Shown one piece after another: positions 6,765-12,230 of a stretch of 12,230 nt of DNA. The notes beneath the pieces are model-generated. The model searched no databases. It was not told where the DNA came from and saw nothing but the letters and a program-made list of their open reading frames with translations. The stretch is taken from positions 1 through 12,230 of the forward strand of contig CALDPK010000042.1 of the NCBI GenBank assembly GCA_937911855.1. The letters run 5' to 3'. The first letter of the stretch is position 1; every line of letters starts with the position of its first letter. The DNA comes from an uncultured Trueperaceae bacterium. Its GTDB lineage: Bacteria; Deinococcota; Deinococci; Deinococcales; Trueperaceae. Made by a program: the position numbers and the translations under genes.

Positions 6765-7069
6765 AATATCGCTGGACCCGCGCAGCCGATGACGACCGGC
6801 TCGCGATCTGGCACTGGAACAGCAACTTCGGTGAGGAGGAGGCCAACCGGGTAGACCGGCTGATCGAACGGGCTGCCGAATTCATCAGCCGCTCCCCTTT
6901 CGTGGGAGTGACTGGCCGCTATCGCGATACCTACGAAGTCCCGCTGGGGTCCAACCTGCGACTGATCTACGAACCCAGACCGGATGGGGTCGTGATCCTG
7001 GCGGTGTTGCACGCGGCGTTCGTGCTCTCAGACATCAATGATTCGCGACCACCTTTCAAGAGGTACTGA
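6761..7069 (+). CDS. ParE/RelE-family toxin
   Basis: This 102-aa protein has the RelE/ParE layout. The first strand is MKYRWTRAADDDR, and two helices follow (about 14-45, DRLAIWHWNSNFGEEEANRVDRLI). SPFVGVTGRYRDTYEVPLGSNLRLIYE contains the family's central G-R-x-R...Y-E strand, and a V-V-I-L-A-V-L-H strand follows near the end. ParE members poison gyrase and RelE members cleave ribosome-bound mRNA. The short chain without an obvious RelE catalytic triad makes ParE-like slightly more likely, but this is open. The ATG overlaps the antitoxin stop. The last residues R-Y and the TGA stop are encoded by palindrome E (AGG TAC TGA), so the C-terminus was probably set by the repeat. Confidence 0.8.
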   Translation: MKYRWTRAADDDRLAIWHWNSNFGEEEANRVDRLIERAAEFISRSPFVGVTGRYRDTYEVPLGSNLRLIYEPRPDGVVILAVLHAAFVLSDINDSRPPFKRY

Positions 7070-7093
7070 CGGCGTAAGTACATCGTCAGTACC
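7062..7093 (+). repeat. Palindromic element copy E (32-nt hairpin) overlapping the toxin stop codon
   Basis: The arms GGTACTGACG and CGTCAGTACC are a perfect 10-bp match, and the stem extends inward with one wobble and one mismatch to loop AAGT. The tail follows on the right (7094 to about 7118: GCATCGATCG, TGTCGCC). Its TGA is the stop of the ParE-like toxin. With copy F it fills the gap between this + operon and the convergent permease gene, where it might also help end transcription. Confidence 0.92.
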
Positions 7094-7143
7094 AGCATCG
7101 ATCGTTGTCGCCACTCGGGCGGGCGGGTAAACCGACCGCTGCA

Positions 7144-7175
7144 GGTAATGACACCGTAAGTACATCGTCAGTACC
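7144..7175 (+). repeat. Palindromic element copy F (32-nt hairpin)
   Basis: The right half (GTAAGTACATCGTCAGTACC) is identical to copy E. The left arm has two changes (GGTAATGACA). The tail at 7176-7200 reads TGCATCCACCGAATGTCGCG and matches the tails of A, B, E and G in part. It starts 82 nt after the start of E, in the same orientation. Confidence 0.9.
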
Positions 7176-7209
7176 TGCATCCACCGAATGTCGCGCCCCA
7201 GCGTTTTGG

Positions 7210-7250
7210 CGCCCGGAACGCCCCAGTCCTCGGGACGCCCGGAACGCCCC
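7210..7250. repeat. Exact 15-nt direct repeat near the permease 3' end
   Basis: CGCCCGGAACGCCCC occurs at 7210-7224 and again at 7236-7250, offset by 26 nt, in the non-coding gap between copy F and the permease stop. It may be local slippage in GC-rich sequence or a further part of the copy F neighbourhood. Confidence 0.6.
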
Positions 7251-7269
7251 CCGCGTCCAGCGCCGCAGC

Positions 7270-8946
7270 TCAGCGCGAAGCCATGCTGAACCGCCGCGCG
7301 ACAAGATTCGTAACCAGAATCAGCGTCGTGGACAGCGCGATCATGATGATGCCGATGGTCGCAACCGTGCCCCACAGGGCGTCATGAACCGCCCGGTACA
7401 TGAGGACGGACAGCACTTCCGTCCCCGGCCGCGCCAGGATGACCGACAGATCGAGCTCGCGGATGAACATGACCGCCATCAGCGTCCAGCCCGAGATGAT
7501 GCCCGGCATCGCCAGCGGCGTGACGATCCGCCGCAATGTCCGCAGGAAACCAGCGCCGCTTATGAACGACGCCTCCTCCAGGTCCTTGCCGATCTGGATG
7601 AAAGTGCTGGTCAGTGGCCGGATGCCGAACGGCAGGTAAGTCGCGACGTAGCCGATCAGCAGCGCCCAGATGGTGCCGTACAGGTCGGTGCGGACGAACG
7701 CCCACATGAAACCGATCGCCAGCACGAGTCCCGGGAACGCGAACGAGGTGAACGCGAAGATCTCCAGCAGCGCGCTGCCCGCGTTGCGGATCCGCACGAT
7801 TATGTACGACGACAGCGTCGACAGGATGATGCCCAGAGTCGCGCCGACGAGCGCCAGGAACACGCTGTTCGTGAAGGCGCGGCTGGTCAGCCGGTCGCCC
7901 AGCACGGACTGCCAGTGCGTGAGGGTGAACATCGAGAACGCCTCGGCGCTCGGCGCCATCATGTACGGGATTACCGACACGTAGCCGAGCACAAGAACCG
8001 GCACCACCACCAGCAGGAAACCGACGAGCAGCGACAGCAGACCTGCCGGCCAGCGCATGCGGCCCAGCTTCACGCGCTGCGGCTTGTAACCGCGGCCGCC
8101 GATGGTCACGAACCGCTCGGCCGCCCGCGTGTAGTAGCGGTACACGAACACCAGCACGATGGCAGTGAGCAGCACGCTGATGCCGACGGCTGCGGCGCGC
8201 CCGTAATCGGGCAGGAAGCCCGTCGTCACCATGCCGTACACGTGGGTCGTGAGCACATCGATGCGGGCGGGCATGCCCAGGACCGACGGGATCGCGAACG
8301 CGCCCAGCGCGCGGATGACGACCAGCATCAGCGCGGCGAGCAGCGCCGGCTGCAGCATCGGCAGGATGATCTTGAACATCGTCCGCCGCGACGAACCACC
8401 GTTTATCCACGACGCCTCCTCAAGCGCCGTGTCGAACGAACGCATGGCGGCGGCGATGACCAGGTAGGCGACGGGCAGCTCGAGCAGACCCTCGATGAAC
8501 ACCATGCCGGTCAGCGAGTAGATGTTGATGATGCCCAGCCCGAGCGTGTCGCGCAGGAACACGTTGACGATGCCATTGGTCGGGTTGAGCAGGATCGCCC
8601 AGCTGGTACCGAACGCCAGGTGCGGCACCATCATCGACAGGATCGGGATCAGGTGCAGCAGTCCGCGGAACGGCGCGTCGGTGCGGAAGTTCAGGTACGC
8701 CAGGCCGAACGCCAGGCCGGTCGCAACGGCTGCCGAGCCGACCGTGAAGATCAGCGTGTTGAGCAGCACGCCGTACAGGCGCGGGTTCGTGTACACGGCG
8801 ATGTACTTCTCGAACGTGAAGTCGCCGAACGCGCCCAGTCCCTGGGACAGGCTGCCGACCACGAGCATGACGGCCGGCGCGAGCGTCAGGATGCCGACTA
8901 TGACGACCAGAATCCACGTGAGCCAGGTTGTACCTATTGAACGCAC
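7270..8946 (-). CDS. ABC importer permease, fused two-domain FbpB-type (iron(III)/thiamine/phosphonate class)
   Basis: This 558-aa inner-membrane protein has about twelve TM segments in two homologous halves, the FbpB/ThiP layout in which one gene encodes both permease domains. Each half carries an EAA loop that docks on the ATPase: LEEASWINGGSSRRTMFKII at about 175-194 and LEEASFISGAGFLRTLRRIV at about 456-475. The start is GTG 8946, preceded by a GAGGGGG ribosome binding site. It lies 15 nt after the ATPase stop, so it is the last gene of the importer operon. It converges on the second toxin-antitoxin pair, with palindromes E and F between. No residue defines the substrate. Confidence 0.9.
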   Translation of the reverse strand: MRSIGTTWLTWILVVIVGILTLAPAVMLVVGSLSQGLGAFGDFTFEKYIAVYTNPRLYGVLLNTLIFTVGSAAVATGLAFGLAYLNFRTDAPFRGLLHLIPILSMMVPHLAFGTSWAILLNPTNGIVNVFLRDTLGLGIINIYSLTGMVFIEGLLELPVAYLVIAAAMRSFDTALEEASWINGGSSRRTMFKIILPMLQPALLAALMLVVIRALGAFAIPSVLGMPARIDVLTTHVYGMVTTGFLPDYGRAAAVGISVLLTAIVLVFVYRYYTRAAERFVTIGGRGYKPQRVKLGRMRWPAGLLSLLVGFLLVVVPVLVLGYVSVIPYMMAPSAEAFSMFTLTHWQSVLGDRLTSRAFTNSVFLALVGATLGIILSTLSSYIIVRIRNAGSALLEIFAFTSFAFPGLVLAIGFMWAFVRTDLYGTIWALLIGYVATYLPFGIRPLTSTFIQIGKDLEEASFISGAGFLRTLRRIVTPLAMPGIISGWTLMAVMFIRELDLSVILARPGTEVLSVLMYRAVHDALWGTVATIGIIMIALSTTLILVTNLVARRFSMASR

Positions 8947-8961
8947 GGAGTTCCCCCTCGC

Positions 8962-10050
8962 CTACTCGGTGATGAACCGGCAGCCTTCCGGCCGGAACTG
9001 CAACCGGACGGACTGGCCGACCTCGATCGCTACGGTCGAAGGCAGCCGCAAGTGCAGCCGCTTGCCTCCGAAATCAACGTCGACCTCGCGGTGTTCACCT
9101 AAGAACATCTCCGACTCGACGGTGGCGTCGAACAGGTTCTTGCCCTCGGTGCCGGCCGGCACGATCTCCACGAACTCCATCCGCACCGCCACGGTGCCGT
9201 CCTGGCCGGGCCTTACGTCAGCACGCGGCTCGCAGTGGAGCGTCCCGATGGTCGTCTCGACAATCAGTTGCCCGGCCGTACTTTCGGTCACGCGACCGTC
9301 CAGGAAGTTGGCCTTGCCCATGAAGTCCACCACGAAGCGCGTGTCCGAGCGGAAGTACACATCCTCGGGAGTGCCGCGCTGCACGATGTTGCCGCTCTGC
9401 ATGACCACGACGTCATCGGAGAGCGCGAGCGCCTCGAAGCGGTCGTGCGTCACGTACAGCGAAGTGATGCCCAGCCGCGTGAGGAGTTCGCGGAGTTCCG
9501 CGCGGGTTTCCTCGCGCAGCTTGGCGTCGAGGTTGCTGAGCGGCTCGTCGAACAGGATGACGCGCGGTTCGGACACGATGGCGCGGGCCAGTGAGACCCG
9601 CTGCTGCTGTCCACCGCTGAGTGCCGTGGCGGGCCGCTTGCCGTAACCGCCGAGCTGCACGAACTTCAGTGCCTGCTCAACGCGGTCGGGGATCTGCGCA
9701 CGCGGGACGCCCTGCGATTCGAGCGGGTAGGCCACGTTCTCGTAAACCGACATGTGCGGCCAGATCGCGTACGTCTGGAAGACCATGCCGATGCCGCGTT
9801 TGTCGGGCGTGACGTTCTTCGCCTGCCGGCCGCCGGACCAGACGACGGTGTCGCCGATGGCTATCGTGCCGGAGTCGGGTGTTTCCAGGCCGGCTATGCA
9901 GCGCAGCAGCGTGGTCTTGCCGCAGCCGCTGGGGCCGAGGAGGGGGGTGACGGTGCCGTCGGCAACGTTCAGGGTGACGTCGTTGAGGGCCGTGACCAGG
10001 CCTTCTGACGACTGGTAGGTCTTGCGCAGGTTCTCTACTCGGATTTCCAT
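8962..10050 (-). CDS. ABC importer ATPase, FbpC/PotA/MalK-like with TOBE domain
   Basis: This 362-aa cytoplasmic ATPase has Walker A GPSGCGKTT (39-47), the Q-loop Gln92 (MVFQTYAIWPHM), signature LSGGQQQR (144-151), Walker B VILFDEP (164-170), D-loop SNLD (172-175) and H-loop His202. All catalytic residues are present. The switch reads T-H-D-R rather than the usual T-H-D-Q/P. Residues from about 250 to 362 form a TOBE-like regulatory domain, as in carbohydrate and iron importers. The ATG at 10050 has AAGGA about 6 nt upstream. A 93-nt gap with a strong hairpin separates it from the binding-protein gene, and only 15 nt separate it from the permease gene. It powers the permease; substrate is undetermined. 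Confidence 0.92.
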   Translation of the reverse strand: MEIRVENLRKTYQSSEGLVTALNDVTLNVADGTVTPLLGPSGCGKTTLLRCIAGLETPDSGTIAIGDTVVWSGGRQAKNVTPDKRGIGMVFQTYAIWPHMSVYENVAYPLESQGVPRAQIPDRVEQALKFVQLGGYGKRPATALSGGQQQRVSLARAIVSEPRVILFDEPLSNLDAKLREETRAELRELLTRLGITSLYVTHDRFEALALSDDVVVMQSGNIVQRGTPEDVYFRSDTRFVVDFMGKANFLDGRVTESTAGQLIVETTIGTLHCEPRADVRPGQDGTVAVRMEFVEIVPAGTEGKNLFDATVESEMFLGEHREVDVDFGGKRLHLRLPSTVAIEVGQSVRLQFRPEGCRFITE

Positions 10051-10075
10051 CGATTGTCCTTGGTATCACACGCGT

Positions 10076-10119
10076 GGTGCCCGCCCCGGGCCGCTTGAGC
10101 GCGGACCCTGGCGGGCACC
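10076..10119 (-). promoter_or_regulatory. Intercistronic hairpin between binding-protein and ATPase genes
   Basis: A perfect 10-bp stem GGTGCCCGCC (10076-10085) / GGCGGGCACC (10110-10119) encloses a GC-rich interior that can extend it. No T run follows on the minus strand. Such hairpins after a binding-protein gene commonly protect its mRNA 3' end or act as a leaky stop, keeping binding protein in excess over ATPase and permease. That role is inferred from position. Confidence 0.6.
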
Positions 10120-10143
10120 TGGTCGGTCATTTCTGTTGCGGGC

Positions 10144-11151
10144 TTAGCGGAAGATGTCCCCGAACTGTTCGCCCCAGTCGGCGATTTCCTCATCGCTCAT
10201 CGAGCGCAGCGGCAGCACGGTGGCCTCGTCGATGCCGTCGATCGGCGGATAAACGCCGGGCGCCAGCACGTACTCGCCGACTTCCTCAGCCAGGATCGAG
10301 CTTGCTTCCGCGCCGAGCCAGTAATCGATGAACAGCTTGCCGGCTTCCGGCGCGGGTGCGCCGGCCGCGAGGGCGATGCCGCGCGGGGTGCCGAGCATCG
10401 GCTCGGACACGCGGGCCCAGTCGAGCGGCGCGGGGTCGAGCGTCACGATGTACTTGGGCATCGAGATGCCGATGTGCATCTCACCCGAGGAGATCGGGCC
10501 GGGCGTCGGGCCGAAGCTCGCGACGAACATCGGGCGGTTGGCAGCCAGGCCGTGGATGAACTCCCACCAGGCTTCCTCAGAGCCGAACACGTCATGGTCG
10601 AGCAGACCCACGAGCCACTGGATGGTGGTGGCGTGCGACGCCGGGTTGGCCATGACGATCTTGCCGGCCCACTTGGGGTCGGTCAGGTCCATGTAGCTGG
10701 TCGGCACATCTTCGGGTGCGACGAGGTTGGTGTTGTAGATGAGCGCGACGTACTCGACGCCGAACTGCTGGATCATGCCGTCAGGGTCGCGGGACCACTC
10801 CGGGTAGCCTTCAGCCACCGGCGAGACGTACTCCTGCAGCAGGCCGAACTCCTTGAGGATCTCGAGCAGCGGCAGCGCGCCCTGAAGCACCGAGGCGACC
10901 TGGCGGCCAGCCTGGAATTCGGTGAGCAGCGTGGCGGCGAAACCTTCGGTGGAGATGCGGGTGTAGTTGGCGTCGACGCCGTACTCTTCAGCGAACGCCT
11001 CGAGCAGCGGGTCAATGGCCGTGATGTTCGCGTAGAACTCGAGCGAGCCTTCCGCCTGGGCGGCGGCGATCTGCTCCTCGGACTGGGCGCTCACGCTCAC
11101 CAGCAGCGACACGACGAACGCCATCAAAAGCACATGCAGTCTCTTCTTCAT
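10144..11151 (-). CDS. Periplasmic solute-binding protein of the ABC importer (Fe3+/2-aminoethylphosphonate-like family)
   Basis: This 335-aa protein has signal peptide MKKRLHVLLMAFVVSLLVSVSA (1-22), probably cleaved before Gln23. There is no lipobox Cys, so it is a soluble periplasmic protein. The mature part opens with GSLEFYANITAIDPLLEAF and contains ALIYNTNLV, the LTDPKWAGKIVMANPASHAT motif and a GTPRGIAL segment, typical of FbpA/AfuA/PhnS-class binding proteins. The double-Tyr iron-ligand motif near the C-terminal lobe of true FbpA is not seen, so iron is not assured. The start is the ATG at 11151 with GGGAGG just upstream. An in-frame upstream extension (to 11433) runs through palindromes G and H and should not be annotated. 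No Fur-like box is visible in the leader. A small CCGGC/GCCGG hairpin (11170-11182) lies in the 5' UTR. Confidence 0.87.
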   Translation of the reverse strand: MKKRLHVLLMAFVVSLLVSVSAQSEEQIAAAQAEGSLEFYANITAIDPLLEAFAEEYGVDANYTRISTEGFAATLLTEFQAGRQVASVLQGALPLLEILKEFGLLQEYVSPVAEGYPEWSRDPDGMIQQFGVEYVALIYNTNLVAPEDVPTSYMDLTDPKWAGKIVMANPASHATTIQWLVGLLDHDVFGSEEAWWEFIHGLAANRPMFVASFGPTPGPISSGEMHIGISMPKYIVTLDPAPLDWARVSEPMLGTPRGIALAAGAPAPEAGKLFIDYWLGAEASSILAEEVGEYVLAPGVYPPIDGIDEATVLPLRSMSDEEIADWGEQFGDIFR

Positions 11152-11272
11152 CCAGTTGCCTCCCAGCAGCCGGCAATGCCGGTTTCGTGCAGATGACGTC
11201 GACTTTAGCACGCACCTGACAAAGCCATGACAATCGATTCGTTGTATTGGGGAGCGATATCCGGCCCCAGCA

Positions 11273-11304
11273 GGTACTGACGAAGACCTAACAACGTAAG
11301 TACC
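11273..11304 (-). repeat. Palindromic element copy G (32-nt hairpin)
   Basis: Arms GGTACTGACG and CGTAAGTACC match with one mismatch; the inner part pairs poorly. The tail lies on the left (about 11249-11272: GGGGAGCGATATCCGG, ending GCA) and shares TGGGGnGCGAnATnCGG with the copy F tail. It is the copy nearest the ABC operon start, about 120 nt upstream of the binding-protein ATG. The rest of the 403-nt gap 11152-11554 has no gene that I can support. Confidence 0.88.
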
Positions 11305-11380
11305 CGCGACCGCTTGGTTTTCGGTTTTCTGAACTGCCGGAAGTCCGTAAAGCACCAAATCGCAGATCCGGACGCCTGCC

Positions 11381-11412
11381 GGTACTGACGACGACATGAC
11401 GACGTAAGTACC
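11381..11412 (-). repeat. Palindromic element copy H (32-nt hairpin)
   Basis: Same arms as copy G, and the interior differs at only a few positions. The left tail (CGCAGATCCGGACGCCTGCC) is related to that of G. It starts 108 nt from the start of G and 114 nt from that of I. The three form a loose tandem series with unlike sequence between the units. Confidence 0.88.
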
Positions 11413-11494
11413 CGCGTCCATCTGACCCTTCAACCCACAGAACTTAAAGTGCAGAAAGCCCGTCCCAGCCGGTAACGCAACCTTGCACCCTCCA

Positions 11495-11526
11495 GGTACT
11501 GACGACGACCTGACAACGTAAGTACC
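11495..11526 (-). repeat. Palindromic element copy I (32-nt hairpin)
   Basis: Arms GGTACTGACG and CGTAAGTACC. The core is most similar to G and H. The left tail is only weakly like the others (CGCAACC, GCACCC). It ends 28 nt before the RraA-like gene's stop codon on the minus strand, so it is the first element downstream of that gene. Confidence 0.88.
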
Positions 11527-11554
11527 TACTCAGGACAGAACCTCGACTCCGGAA

Positions 11555-12106
11555 TCAAATCCCCGCCGCGGTCACCGCCGCATGAAGCGCCTCAAGCCCT
11601 ACGGAGGGCGCAACCACAATCCCGCTGGCGTCAGCCGCCACCAGGTCACCCGTCTGGACGACCGCGCCGCCGCATACCACCGGAACGCCGACCATGCCGG
11701 TGCCCGTACGCGGCGCCGGTGCAGGATGGCTGCCCCGGGCGTAAACCGGGTAGCCGAGTCGCGAGATTCCTTCAACGTCGCGGCAGCAGCCGTCGATGAT
11801 GATGCCGACCAGGCCGCGTTCAGCCGCGCGCATGCAGACGCGCTCACCCGTGAACGCCGCGAACATGTTGGCCTGAGCGTCGATTACCAGCACGCTGCCC
11901 GCGGGGGCTTCCTCTAAAGCGGTGAACACCGCGGACAGGTCAACCCCGCGGGTCCGGACGGTGTAGGCAGGGCCGCAAATCTTCTGAGCAGCGCCGCCGA
12001 TCGGACCGATGGAGCTGGTGACCGAGTAGGTGAACTGAGGATGATCGGCCAGCAAACAGCTGAAGTCCTCAGTCTCCGCCATCAGCTCCCTGAAGCGCGC
12101 GATCAT
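11555..12106 (-). CDS. RraA-like / HMG-CHA aldolase family protein
   Basis: This 183-aa protein of the RraA/4-hydroxy-4-methyl-2-oxoglutarate aldolase fold contains G87-E88 followed after 20 residues by R109-D110 (IIIDGCCRD). This is the D/E-x20-R-D signature of the metal-dependent aldolases, where Arg binds substrate and the acidic residues hold the divalent metal. The ending GDLVAADASGIVVAP is also typical of the family. True RNase E regulators of the same fold lack some of these ligands, so an aldolase or decarboxylase role is favoured but unproven. I chose ATG 12106: AGGAG (12114-12118) lies 7 nt upstream, and this ATG overlaps the stop of the upstream peptidase as ATGA. The ATG at 12112 is only 1 nt from the AGGAG. 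Copies G to I follow downstream. Confidence 0.87.
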   Translation of the reverse strand: MIARFRELMAETEDFSCLLADHPQFTYSVTSSIGPIGGAAQKICGPAYTVRTRGVDLSAVFTALEEAPAGSVLVIDAQANMFAAFTGERVCMRAAERGLVGIIIDGCCRDVEGISRLGYPVYARGSHPAPAPRTGTGMVGVPVVCGGAVVQTGDLVAADASGIVVAPSVGLEALHAAVTAAGI

Positions 12107-12230
12107 TTCCATGCTCCTGGCAGCCTGTCCAGATAGTCCGCCCAGGCATGCATGCCCAGGCGCAGGCGCTCCACCCGGAAGAACTCGTTGGGCGCGTGGA
12201 TGTTCTCGTCACCCACGGCGAACGAGAAGA
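12103..12230 (-). CDS. C-terminal end of an M20-family metallopeptidase (partial, continues past right edge)
   Basis: The minus-strand frame reads FSFAVGDENIHAPNEFFRVE, then RLRLGMHAWADYLDRLPGAW, K and stop. The D-E-N-I-H-A-P-N-E-F/Y motif near the C-terminus is characteristic of M20 peptidases and deacylases (dipeptidases, ArgE/DapE relatives). There the His belongs to the dinuclear zinc site and the Asn-Glu stretch lies nearby. Only 41 residues plus the stop are in the window, so substrate class cannot be judged. The stop overlaps the RraA-like start as ATGA, so the two are translationally coupled in one operon. A peptide or acyl-amino-acid catabolic unit is possible but inferred. Confidence 0.82.
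   Translation of the reverse strand, partial: FSFAVGDENIHAPNEFFRVERLRLGMHAWADYLDRLPGAWK

Noticed and set aside
7105..8940. A 611-codon plus-strand open frame opposite the permease gene
   Set aside because: The composition is extreme (Arg, Asp, Gln, His rich) with no domain. It is the antisense shadow of the permease on the minus strand.
11152..11433. A 94-residue N-terminal extension of the binding protein, in frame from an ATG at 11433
   Set aside because: It is translated through palindromes G and H. The ATG at 11151 has a good ribosome binding site and starts a textbook signal peptide.
11273..11526. G, H and I as a CRISPR array
   Set aside because: Only three units, spacers of 76 and 82 nt with part of each spacer conserved as a tail, and no cas genes.
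143..11526. The palindromes as integron attC sites bounding gene cassettes
   Set aside because: No RYYYAAC/GTTRRRY core pair at the ends, no integrase in the window, and the symmetric 32-nt hairpin is unlike attC. The cassette-like layout is kept only as a comparison.

Overview
This is a GC-rich bacterial chromosomal window. The organism is probably a Gram-negative, Pseudomonadota-like bacterium. The reasons are a periplasmic binding protein with a signal peptide but no lipobox, a two-in-one FbpB-type permease, an NDUFA9-like SDR protein and a zinc-metalloprotease fragment of a Gram-negative type. I cannot name the genus. No tRNA, rRNA, CRISPR array, transposase or integrase is visible.

Layout, left to right. 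(1) A 5'-truncated metalloprotease fragment (-) runs off the left edge. (2) A 14-TM DHA2-type MFS drug exporter (+). (3) A broken XRE-type HTH fragment (-). (4) A short + run holds a VOC/glyoxalase-fold protein, an NDUFA9-like NAD(P)-binding protein and a VapBC toxin-antitoxin pair. (5) A class-C beta-lactamase-like serine hydrolase (+) converges on a DUF488 protein (-), with a 13-nt overlap. (6) A second toxin-antitoxin pair (RHH antitoxin plus ParE/RelE toxin, +). (7) A three-gene ABC importer operon (-) in the order binding protein, ATPase, fused permease. (8) An RraA-like aldolase family protein (-) is translationally coupled to the end of an M20 peptidase that continues past the right edge.

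The most striking content is not genic. Nine copies (A to I) of a palindromic element with a near-constant 32-nt core are dispersed through the window, mostly between genes. The arms are GGTACTnACG and CGTnAGTACC. Most copies carry a directional tail of about 24-28 nt on one side. Copies A and B flank the MFS gene, and each sits exactly where a neighbouring gene is truncated. Copies C, D, E and F bracket the second toxin-antitoxin pair, and the toxin's stop codon lies inside copy E. Copies G, H and I form a loose tandem series upstream of the ABC operon. Read in the tail direction, most copies share a peptide-like pattern (G-T-x-x-V-x-x-S/T-S-V-P-A/T) with synonymous-looking differences. I recognise no named family for this element.

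The genes look like accessory content: export, detoxification, two toxin-antitoxin pairs, a solute importer and small-molecule hydrolases, rather than one pathway. The repeat-bounded arrangement suggests that the segments were brought together or rearranged through the palindromic elements.
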